From UBA9662 sp002729415 (GTDB lineage Bacteria > Poribacteria > WGA-4E > UBA9662): a DNA stretch of 50,734 nt. The stretch spans positions 1 through 50,734 of the forward strand of contig PBXZ01000040.1 of the NCBI GenBank assembly GCA_002729415.1, given 5' to 3'. The position numbers and the translations under genes are program-made. The notes under the pieces are model-generated. The model saw only the letters and a list, made by a program, of their open reading frames with translations, did no database searches and was not told the origin of the DNA. Every line of letters begins with the position of its first letter. The stretch's first letter is position 1. Below, one piece after another: positions 9,269 through 17,141 of the stretch.

Positions 9269-10219
9269 TCATGAGGATTTGGCTGAGTATTTATGGTTAA
9301 GAGCCAACTGGCGATCTCGTCGCACACGTGCCAAGTAGTCCCGCATGCTTTCGATGTTGAATTCTTCGATTAGGTCATCGCTTGAGACATCAGGAAGTTG
9401 GGAACCAAAAACTATCAGGCACTCTTGTGGTAACCACTCGCAATAGGCGGCGGTGCTTCCGTACTTCCGATATAGTTTTTGTAGTCGTCCGATATTTTCA
9501 TCGTGGTGTAGTAAGCGTCGATCAAAATCCAATTTGGTCGACGTCACCGGCGAACTGCCAGTTGCATCACTGATGTTGCGATTAACAGCCACGATTTCTC
9601 GGCCAGCTATATCTACAAATGTGGATTGCCCAGAATAGGTCGCCCCGATATAAAAGCCAAACTCAATTGCCCACTTGGTCAACATTCGTTGCCCCTGCCA
9701 CATCGATGACCATATAACCAGTTCAGACCCATTTTCGCACAATTGTGAACCCACTTCCCAATAATTGATATCAAAACAGATACTGAGTCCTACCCGACCG
9801 AAGTCGGTCTGGAAAGCAGGTGCTTCCGTTCCTGGTATAATCCCGATATCCAGTTCACCATGCGTAGGAAAATTTTTGTGGTAGACACCAGCAATCTGAC
9901 CACCTCGATTGATCAAAACGGAACTATTATACCTGTTCCCATTTTCAATGGTTCCTAGTGGGCAAACCACATAGAGGCTATGCTCCCTAGCCTTTTGCGA
10001 CATGGCAGTTACCGTAGGCCCATCAAGTGGTTCAAATTGCCAAGGATCCTTGTCACCCAGATAGTTGCAGATTTCCGGAAAAGCGACCAGATCACTTCTC
10101 AGCTCAGCGGCATGATCGATATACTGCCCCATTCTGACCAATGTTTTGTTTAATCGATCAGATTTATCGCTTGATAAAGGAGGAAAACTAACCAACGAAA
10201 TTTTCGCTTTTCGATCCAT
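9269..10219 (-). CDS. Carbon-nitrogen hydrolase (nitrilase superfamily)
   Basis: A 316-residue member of the nitrilase/amidase superfamily with the full catalytic triad: Glu49 in AFPE, Lys115 in YHKNFPTHGE and Cys148 in LSICFDINYWE. It likely hydrolyses a C-N bond of an amide, carbamoyl compound or nitrile in the cytoplasm; the subclass is not clear. AGGAG sits a few bases before the ATG on the minus strand. It faces the dehydrogenase at 8268 (convergent). The ThuA gene lies upstream on the same strand after a 280-base gap that shows only a weak hairpin near 10450-10490, so cotranscription is uncertain. Confidence 0.88.
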   Translation of the reverse strand: MDRKAKISLVSFPPLSSDKSDRLNKTLVRMGQYIDHAAELRSDLVAFPEICNYLGDKDPWQFEPLDGPTVTAMSQKAREHSLYVVCPLGTIENGNRYNSSVLINRGGQIAGVYHKNFPTHGELDIGIIPGTEAPAFQTDFGRVGLSICFDINYWEVGSQLCENGSELVIWSSMWQGQRMLTKWAIEFGFYIGATYSGQSTFVDIAGREIVAVNRNISDATGSSPVTSTKLDFDRRLLHHDENIGRLQKLYRKYGSTAAYCEWLPQECLIVFGSQLPDVSSDDLIEEFNIESMRDYLARVRRDRQLALNHKYSAKSS

Positions 10220-10499
10220 TTATTTTCTCCTAGCTATTTAAGATCAATACACTATTTTTCGCTATAAAACCAATTTCACATCAGTTGCTGATAAAGCTTG
10301 GGATGATGATTAAATAATGGTACAACAAGAAAGTAGCAGCAATCTTTCTGATATCAGTAGCGTGTGGAATCAAGATATCTCGTTTCGGCTTAGCATTGAT
10401 TTAAGCAGATAATATTTACACTTAACGCTTTTTAGATACCAAGAAAAACTGTGTCGGGAATTGATAACGATTCCGAATTCTCCCTTAGTCAGTAAACAG

Positions 10500-11231
10500 C
10501 TAGATTTGTTTCATCAGCCAGCGGACTGCGTTTTGTTGAATCTTTTCATACTCTGGATTCCATAGAGCCGCAATGGTGTGTCCGGGAGCAAGATAGCATA
10601 CCCGGCCTTGACCGTAATCATAAGCCCACCCTGCGTAACAAGAGGCACCCATATTTTGATGTGTCAGACCATCTTCATTTATACTTTCCATAAAGACAAA
10701 TTTTGGGTCGATATCTAGTGTCATAAAATGCTGTTCATCGGTAACAATGAAATCGTTGACACCTTGCATTATAGGATGATCTGGATTGGTGACTCGGACT
10801 TTGAACGGCCGTGTTGGAGGGTGACCTTCCGTTGTCGCTCCCAGAACATCTTGGAATATCTCGTTCCCAGCAGCGATATAGGTGGTATTATGATAAAAAA
10901 GAGCCATACCTCCTGTGTTAACAAAATCTTTGACGGCTTGTCCCTGCCCTTTTGTCATCCAATGAACAGGTTTATTTTCGTATTTGGGTAAGGGAGGATC
11001 ACTAAAGGCTGAGGATGTGTCATAACCGTTTGGCCAAATCATCGCATCACGAAAGATAATTAACATCCTGTAATTATTCAGGGTTTCTGAATTCAAACTC
11101 TGAACCTCATCGGTAAAATCAATTGTCAATTCTAGGTCTCGTACCAGTGTCTTTCCCAACGCTGTTCGAATATAGTCCGAATTATGATAACGATCGCCAA
11201 TCAGAGCCACAACTGTACTTCTTCCTATCAT
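10500..11231 (-). CDS. ThuA-like domain protein
   Basis: A 243-residue class I glutamine-amidotransferase-like fold of the ThuA family. Features include VVALIGDRYHNSDY at the N-terminus, a YRMLIIFRD strand, VKDFVNTGGMALFYHN, NPDHPIMQGV and a C-terminal GWAYDYGQGRVCYLAPGHT before WNPEYEKIQQNAVRWL. ThuA was named for trehalose utilisation, and such proteins are frequent beside sugar oxidoreductases and PhyH genes in planctomycetes and similar bacteria, but the reaction is unproven. It is divergent from the CotH gene, with a 252-base gap holding no clear site. Confidence 0.85.
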   Translation of the reverse strand: MIGRSTVVALIGDRYHNSDYIRTALGKTLVRDLELTIDFTDEVQSLNSETLNNYRMLIIFRDAMIWPNGYDTSSAFSDPPLPKYENKPVHWMTKGQGQAVKDFVNTGGMALFYHNTTYIAAGNEIFQDVLGATTEGHPPTRPFKVRVTNPDHPIMQGVNDFIVTDEQHFMTLDIDPKFVFMESINEDGLTHQNMGASCYAGWAYDYGQGRVCYLAPGHTIAALWNPEYEKIQQNAVRWLMKQI

Positions 11232-11483
11232 GTTATCTGTTTCCCCAGTGAGTTAAGTGGATGAGATTATATCAGAAATTGTGAAGGGAATCATTATTAT
11301 GCTTGGCAAATTGCTTGATTATTCCGTAAGCACGTGCAACTTCGAATAAAAACGTCAAGTGCTCAATGTACCTAATTTGCGCTAGAGCCCCAAATAAAAG
11401 AGAAAAAATCCCGAACAATAACTGTCTAAATATGTCTAATAGATGAGTACGATCGTCAAAGATATAGAAAATATTTACCTGAA

Positions 11484-14066
11484 ATGAGAAAACCCAAAAT
11501 GTTAGTCAAAAAAATCAGTATTCTAGTTTTTACAGCAGTTCTTGTATCAGTAACAATAATGTCGAGCGCCCAGAAAGAAACCCCATTAGGTGATCCGGAC
11601 CTAAACCAACAAGATCTAGATCGTTTTGATACTGATGGAGATGCCAAGCTCAGTCAAGAAGAGAAAGAGGTAATGTTCGAAGCTATTGCTCTCGAAGCCT
11701 TCACCGGACAAAAATTGAGTCGTGAGGATTTGAGAGGTATGCGCCGTGGCCGTGGTTTCAGTGGCCCTAGAGGCGGTAGGGGTATGACTCCACCAATCGA
11801 TAGTAAAGAATTATTTGATCGGTTCGACACTGATCAAAATGGGAAGTTGGAAGGAGACGAACGAAGCCCCGCTCGTAAATACGTACAAAGTATTCGAGGG
11901 GAACAGAGTGAAGGCATCACTTCAGAGTCAGCAAAAAAACCGAGTGAACAAAATGAATTACAGACTAGCCAACAATCTGCTCCGAAAACAGAAGTCGGTT
12001 TATATGACGAAAAGACCCTGAGAACTTTATATCTTCGTTTTCCCAATGCTGATTGGTATGCGGAGTTGAGTGATTTCTACCGGACCGGAGTAGATATTCC
12101 CGCTGACTTNATTGTGGATGGNAAACTCTATGCCTCAGTTGGTATTAGTTTTCGAGGAAACTCATCTTACCGNATGACCCAAGATTCAAAGAAAAAATCC
12201 TTTAANATTGCNATTGANTATGANCATNNAANTCAACGCCTTTACGGTTATAAAACGCTCAAACTTTTGAANTCTGCTTCAGATCCNTCCTTTATTCGTG
12301 AAGTACTTTACTCCAGAATTTCACGCCAATACTTACCTGCCCCCAAAGCCAACTTTATTCGGCTCGTTATTAACGGTGAAAACTGGGGAATATACCCCAA
12401 TATCCAACAATTCAATAAGGATTTTCTTCAGGATTGGTTTAAAACCAAAGATGGTGNTCGCTGGAAGATTTCCCCNGGAAGAGGTAGTCGAGGTGGTTCT
12501 TTAGTCTGGAATGGACCGGATATCAGTGATTATCAAGCCGCTTATCAATTAAAGACCAAAACCGTACCGCAGAATGCTTGGCAGGATTTGATTCACCTGT
12601 GTANAATTCTTGATCAAACGCCTAATGACCAACTTGAAGANGCTTTGCGNCCTATCTTCAACATTGATAGCGCACTTTGGTTTATTGCTTTGGATAATGT
12701 GTTTATCGACGGTGACGGTTATATTGGTAGAGGGGCCGACTATAATATTTATCTTGACCCAAAAGGTCGTTTCCATCTGATATCTCACGATAACAACGAA
12801 ACATTTGGTTATGCGGGAGGGGGAGGTCCTAACATATATTTTGATAACCAACGAATGTTGAGCCCCGTTGCCAACGAAGATAATGAAATGTTACCCGTAA
12901 TTAGTCGACTACTATCCGTTCCTCACATTCGAGCACGTTATCTTGCTCATGTACGAACCATCATTGATGAATGGTTGGACTGGGACATCCTTGAACCCAT
13001 TATTAAGGAGTATCAATCCCTGATCGATGCCACGGTGAAAGCGGACCTCAAAAAATTATATTCCTATCAGGCTTTCATTAACAGTCAAGATCAAGATTAT
13101 AGTGAAGAGGAGAGTTCAAGTAATCGAGATGGATTTGATAACAAAGATGATCGTGATGATCCACCCGCTGACTTATCGGGAGGACCTCCTCGTTTTGGGA
13201 GAGGTCGTGGTGGACACAGATCTCCAAGTTTTAAACAGTTCATTGAGGAACGTCGTCAGTTTCTCCTCAGTCACCCTGAAATTGATAAGGAAGTACCTGT
13301 CATTAAATCAGTTTCGCTTCAATCCCCTCCTCAACCGCAAGAAGAGGTACTGATCAAAGCTGTAGTTGACACCAAGGTAAAGCTGGATAATGTCATTTTA
13401 CACTATGCTTCCAATTATAACGTTCCTTTTGACAGTGTTATAATGTCGGCAAGTGAAAACAATAACAATGTATATTTGGGTGAGATCCCTCCTTTTCCTA
13501 TAGGTACAAAAGTTTATTATTATGTTGAAGCTCGAGTGTTATCTTCATTGGGAACCACAGCTTTCCTTCCAACTAAAGCTGATTTTGGGGCCTTTAGCTA
13601 CCACATAATGCCATTAACAGCGAATAATCCTCCCATTGTCATTAATGAAATAATGGCATTCAATTCCCGCAGGTTACGTGATCCTCAAGGTGAATATGAT
13701 GATTGGATTGAACTTTATAATCGAAGTGATAAAGAAATCAGCTTATCAAGAATGTGCCTCAGTGACAACAAAGAGAATCCGCTCAAGTGGACCTTCCCAA
13801 AAAATGCCAAAATACCGGCCGGCAGTTACCTTATTGTTTGGGCAGATGAAGATCAGACAGACCACCCCGGACTACATACGAATTTCAAACTTTCAAAGAA
13901 TGGGGAGACAGTGATGCTGGTTGATACTAGCACAGGTGTCAACCAGATACTAAGCTTGGTTGAATTCGGCAATCAAATAGAAAACAGTTCCATTGGTAGG
14001 TATCCTAATGGGACTGGACCTTTTAGGCCTCTAAAAGAAACGCCAAAAAAGGAAAACAAATTGTAA
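11484..14066 (+). CDS. Secreted EF-hand / CotH kinase-like / lamin-tail domain protein
   Basis: An 860-residue exported protein; the hydrophobic signal segment spans residues ~10-28. Two EF-hand loops follow, DTDGDAKLSQEE near residue 49 and DTDQNGKLEGDE near 115, separated by a Gly/Arg-rich stretch (GRGFSGPRGGRG). Residues ~175-560 match CotH, the secretory protein-kinase-like family: LRFPNADWY, ISFRGNSSY, KSF, LVINGENWGIY and the active-site region HDNNETFG near 435. A disordered acidic and Gly/Arg segment (~540-580) leads to a beta-rich region. A lamin-tail domain (~715-855; VINEIMAFNS, DDWIELYNRSD, FKLSKNGETVMLVD) closes the protein. The CotH part probably phosphorylates a surface protein or scaffolds the envelope (inference). 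No strong ribosome site; the start is chosen ahead of the signal peptide. Confidence 0.85.
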   Translation: MRKPKMLVKKISILVFTAVLVSVTIMSSAQKETPLGDPDLNQQDLDRFDTDGDAKLSQEEKEVMFEAIALEAFTGQKLSREDLRGMRRGRGFSGPRGGRGMTPPIDSKELFDRFDTDQNGKLEGDERSPARKYVQSIRGEQSEGITSESAKKPSEQNELQTSQQSAPKTEVGLYDEKTLRTLYLRFPNADWYAELSDFYRTGVDIPADXIVDXKLYASVGISFRGNSSYXMTQDSKKKSFXIXIXYXHXXQRLYGYKTLKLLXSASDXSFIREVLYSRISRQYLPAPKANFIRLVINGENWGIYPNIQQFNKDFLQDWFKTKDGXRWKISXGRGSRGGSLVWNGPDISDYQAAYQLKTKTVPQNAWQDLIHLCXILDQTPNDQLEXALXPIFNIDSALWFIALDNVFIDGDGYIGRGADYNIYLDPKGRFHLISHDNNETFGYAGGGGPNIYFDNQRMLSPVANEDNEMLPVISRLLSVPHIRARYLAHVRTIIDEWLDWDILEPIIKEYQSLIDATVKADLKKLYSYQAFINSQDQDYSEEESSSNRDGFDNKDDRDDPPADLSGGPPRFGRGRGGHRSPSFKQFIEERRQFLLSHPEIDKEVPVIKSVSLQSPPQPQEEVLIKAVVDTKVKLDNVILHYASNYNVPFDSVIMSASENNNNVYLGEIPPFPIGTKVYYYVEARVLSSLGTTAFLPTKADFGAFSYHIMPLTANNPPIVINEIMAFNSRRLRDPQGEYDDWIELYNRSDKEISLSRMCLSDNKENPLKWTFPKNAKIPAGSYLIVWADEDQTDHPGLHTNFKLSKNGETVMLVDTSTGVNQILSLVEFGNQIENSSIGRYPNGTGPFRPLKETPKKENKL

Positions 14067-14107
14067 ATGCACATAATCAATTAAATCCTCATTTCCCCAT
14101 TTTCTGG

Positions 14108-14133
14108 TGACAGTTTCTTTTCGAACTGTTGTT
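14108..14133. terminator. Weak hairpin between convergent genes
   Basis: ACAGTT and AACTGT flank an 8-base spacer, followed by TGTTTC. It sits between the stop of the CotH gene and that of the PhyH gene and could end transcription of the former. The stem is only 6 bp. Confidence 0.25.
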
Positions 14134-14158
14134 TCAAGGTCCACGTGATATCAACCGA

Positions 14159-14899
14159 CTAAAATTGCCAGAATTGACGCAAGTTTGGTGGGATAGTATC
14201 AATTGGAATTTGTTTTCGGGACTGTACAACGTTATCTACGTTCTCAGTCATCGATGCATTGAGACGGTCACGACTAGTGTATGTCCCTGTAACATATCGT
14301 CTTAGGTGGTGGATTGGATTGACTGCATGCCAAACCTCAGGCAACCGAAAAATCACGCTCCCTGCTTTCAATTCTATAGGAACATAACCGCCCACTTGAA
14401 TCTGTTCCTTAGTTGGAGGCTGATAATCAGGATTCTCGGCTGACTCATAGTGCAGGATGTGAGACCTAGGAACATAAATTAAAGCACCTGAATCGGTTTC
14501 TATATCATCAAGGAATACCTGAGTCGATACCATGGAAAATGGTGGAGAGAGTTCGCCCAGTTTCCCGTCTGTATGCCGACCAACACCTTGGTGAAAGGGA
14601 GTGTACCGATTGGTCTTCATCTTTTGCAAAAATGGGCGCGACTCATCCAGAATCCCTGAAATTATAGATATGATATATGGGTGAGAAAACAGTCGTTCTA
14701 AAGCAGCGGATTTTAATAACTCCTCCCCCCAAATACTATCTCGCACTCCTGGTTTTCCGGGACCTTTATCCAAATCGAGATAGACTTGATCAAAAGCCTC
14801 TCGTCCCAAGCTTAGTTCTTCTTCTGTTAGCAGNTTGTGCGCAATTCCAACACCATTCTCACGCGCCGTNTCTACGATTTCTCGATCGAGGCCGCTCAT
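14159..14899 (-). CDS. Phytanoyl-CoA dioxygenase (PhyH) family Fe(II)/2-oxoglutarate oxygenase
   Basis: A 246-residue double-stranded beta-helix oxygenase. The iron triad is His109-x-Asp111 (GRHTDGK) with distal His191 in EVWHAVN; the 2-oxoglutarate-binding Arg is in HHLRRYVTGTY. PhyH proteins hydroxylate small organic substrates using O2 and 2-oxoglutarate; the substrate is unknown. The start is set at ATG 14899 because AGAGG lies 8 bases upstream; a GTG at 14908 in the same frame overlaps that site and is less likely. It is the last gene of the minus-strand run and ends facing the CotH gene. Confidence 0.87.
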   Translation of the reverse strand: MSGLDREIVXTARENGVGIAHXLLTEEELSLGREAFDQVYLDLDKGPGKPGVRDSIWGEELLKSAALERLFSHPYIISIISGILDESRPFLQKMKTNRYTPFHQGVGRHTDGKLGELSPPFSMVSTQVFLDDIETDSGALIYVPRSHILHYESAENPDYQPPTKEQIQVGGYVPIELKAGSVIFRLPEVWHAVNPIHHLRRYVTGTYTSRDRLNASMTENVDNVVQSRKQIPIDTIPPNLRQFWQF

Positions 14900-14964
14900 A
14901 TTTTTCACCTCTTAAACTATAGGAATTAAATGAGAACAGTTTACTCTGATTCANATGTCTCTGT

Positions 14965-16140
14965 TCAATTGAAGGCTAGGCTGGCGTGTACTGCCATACC
15001 ATAAATCATACATTTCTCATCAATATCAAATCGAGGATCATGACACATATTAACAATTCCTTTTGCTTTGTTCCCAGCTCCCAGAAAGATAAAACAAGCT
15101 GGGATCTTCTGCGAATAATAACCAAAATCTTCACCACCTAGAATTGGAGAGTATGGGTAGAAGATCTCTTTCGCATCTACAAGTTTTTCTGCCACTGCTA
15201 AGGCNTCAGTCACACACTGNTCATGATTGTATGTCACCGGATACCCTTCCTGGTAAGAAAAGTTGTAGGTTGCTCCATGGGCAGAGGTGATACCAGCAAG
15301 CACTTCTTCAATTCTCTGTTGAACCTTAACTTGAACTTCTTTTTTTAAAGTCCGTACTGTTCCCGACAGTTTCACTGTTTGAGGAATCACGTTATCGGCT
15401 GTACCACCGTGAAATTGAGTAACACTTATGACTACAGATTCAAGTCCATCCACATTTCGGGATGNAATCGATTGTAACATCGACACAAATTGNGATCCAA
15501 CTANAATAGGATCNNTCGCTAGNTGAGGAAATGCAGCATGTCCACCTTTGCCCTTGATTTCGATTTCAAAAACATCAGGTTGTCCAAAAGCAGGCCCAGG
15601 ACAAATTGCGAACTGCCCGCTTTCCAGCAGAGGCCATACATGTAAGCCATAGATTTGATCAACTCCATCAAGAACACCATCTTTAATCATGACAGGCGCA
15701 CCGCCGGGAAACTTCTCTTCACTTGGTTGAAAAATGAATCTTACGTTTGTTTTAAGTTCAAACTTTAACTGGCTGATCACCTTGGCNGCGCCAATCAGCA
15801 TGGCTGTATGNGCATCATGACCACACATATGTGCTTTTCCATCGATCCTGGATTTGTAAGGGGAATTNCTGAGTTCTTGCATAGGTAACGCATCCATGTC
15901 AGCTCTTAGCGCGATGCGCTTTGTCGCACCTGAAANTTCAAGGTCACCAACCACTCCTGTTTTTCCAATNCCTGTTTTGACCTGCAATTCCAGTTNTTTC
16001 AGTTGGTTCGCAACAATATCTGCGGTTCTATGAACATTAAANTCAGTTTCAGGATACATATGAATATCCCGTCGAATCGCTACGATATCATCAAAATGAA
16101 ATCGGCAACTGTCAAAGATCTTATCTGTTAACGTTTTCAN
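14965..16140 (-). CDS. M20-family amidohydrolase (N-acyl amino acid/hippurate hydrolase-like)
   Basis: A 391-residue zinc-type aminoacylase. Reading upstream of the first ATG (16059) the frame stays open for 27 codons and gives the family hallmark IRRDIH-MYPET, so the true start is the ambiguous codon NTG at 16140-16138, with AGAGG upstream. Metal and catalytic motifs are MCGHD-x-HTAM, SEEKFPGGA, YGLHVWP and GGEDFGYY; the lid domain carries GGHAAFP. The enzyme removes an acyl or aryl group from an amino acid in the cytoplasm. It lies 58 bases downstream of the unknown gene at 16199, in the same orientation. Confidence 0.88.
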   Translation of the reverse strand, partial: XKTLTDKIFDSCRFHFDDIVAIRRDIHMYPETXFNVHRTADIVANQLKXLELQVKTXIGKTGVVGDLEXSGATKRIALRADMDALPMQELXNSPYKSRIDGKAHMCGHDXHTAMLIGXAKVISQLKFELKTNVRFIFQPSEEKFPGGAPVMIKDGVLDGVDQIYGLHVWPLLESGQFAICPGPAFGQPDVFEIEIKGKGGHAAFPXLAXDPIXVGXQFVSMLQSIXSRNVDGLESVVISVTQFHGGTADNVIPQTVKLSGTVRTLKKEVQVKVQQRIEEVLAGITSAHGATYNFSYQEGYPVTYNHXQCVTXALAVAEKLVDAKEIFYPYSPILGGEDFGYYSQKIPACFIFLGAGNKAKGIVNMCHDPRFDIDEKCMIYGMAVHASLAFN

Positions 16141-16198
16141 TGTTTATTGAACCTCTGTTGTTGTTTGTAGGCNGTTATCTTCCAACTCTGTTAAAAAA

Positions 16199-17125
16199 TC
16201 ATCGCGATTTACTAATGAACCAGCGCATAGCGTAATGTCCTTGTTCACGACGGAATTTGAGTGTGTAGGGATCACACAACCAACAGTGGACGTTACCATC
16301 ACTGCNGGGGTTAATCCAACCGAAATCCCATGATCGGCTGGCATAACGCAAGGGAATATTGGGTCTAACACAAACCAATGGATGAGCAGCAACAGTGAAA
16401 TGTTTTTCTTCAGTGTAATAATAACAGGAACCCCCATGAACAAAAACTTNNTGTTCCATTGTGTCATCAACTGTATTGAGACGGCAACACAANCCGCTAA
16501 TAGNTACCTTNANNTCACACCCTTCCATTGACGCATCAGCTANGGTTTCAATTGAACCGTACTGTGGGGTACCATCAGCATCGTGCGCGTATACTTCTTC
16601 CCACTGATCGCAAACAAAAAAACGGTATACATCGAAGGCATAAATAAAGTTGCTAGAAGGCGCATTGGTNTCCACATCCCATCGGTCTAGTTCATNGTAC
16701 TTGGGCATGNCCCAATGATCATCTGTTGGTGACGGCCCAATTNNCCCTGTGGAAACTCGACCGTCAAGATACGGNCGGGCAATCGCTTGGTGNCCATCCT
16801 GATTGTATANAAAGAAGGACATCGATTCTCGCGGACCGAATCCTTTTCTGAGTGACACAGGCATACGCAGATTCTGAACTCCGGCCACCCAGTAATCTTT
16901 AAGTAGATACACGATACGAAAATCCATCACCTCTCGCACCAATTCAGTATTGGTTGAATCAGTATCAATATGCTCATTATGACGAAAAGTAGTTCCAACT
17001 CGTAGATCAGCCCCCCGCCTAACAGCATCGGACAGCGCTTTTTCACTGCCCGCTATGATTTGNCGATCNTGATCTAATTCCAGTGCACAAATCCANTTAA
17101 ACATGGANNCCCCAACATTTATCAT
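16199..17125 (-). CDS. Conserved-looking protein of unknown function
   Basis: A 308-residue protein that I do not recognise. It has no signal peptide or membrane span. Features are a charged start (RRGADLRVG, RHNEHIDTDSTNTELVREV), aromatic-rich stretches (MDFRIVYLLKDYWVAG, NFIYAFDVYRFFVCDQWEEV) and a Cys/Trp-rich end (HCWLCDPYTLKFRREQ). The predicted texture is mostly beta, perhaps a beta-sandwich. It starts 16 bases after the DUF5703 gene, so the two are almost certainly cotranscribed and may act on the same glycan. About 20 ambiguous bases leave several residues undefined. Confidence 0.7.
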   Translation of the reverse strand: MINVGXSMFXWICALELDXDXQIIAGSEKALSDAVRRGADLRVGTTFRHNEHIDTDSTNTELVREVMDFRIVYLLKDYWVAGVQNLRMPVSLRKGFGPRESMSFFXYNQDXHQAIAXPYLDGRVSTGXIGPSPTDDHWXMPKYXELDRWDVXTNAPSSNFIYAFDVYRFFVCDQWEEVYAHDADGTPQYGSIETXADASMEGCXXKVXISXLCCRLNTVDDTMEXXVFVHGGSCYYYTEEKHFTVAAHPLVCVRPNIPLRYASRSWDFGWINPXSDGNVHCWLCDPYTLKFRREQGHYAMRWFISKSR

Positions 17126-17141
17126 TGATAAGCGACACTCT

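Noticed and set aside
16144..16536. 130-codon minus-strand frame
   Set aside because: It lies within the 308-residue gene in another frame and has no start signal or family.
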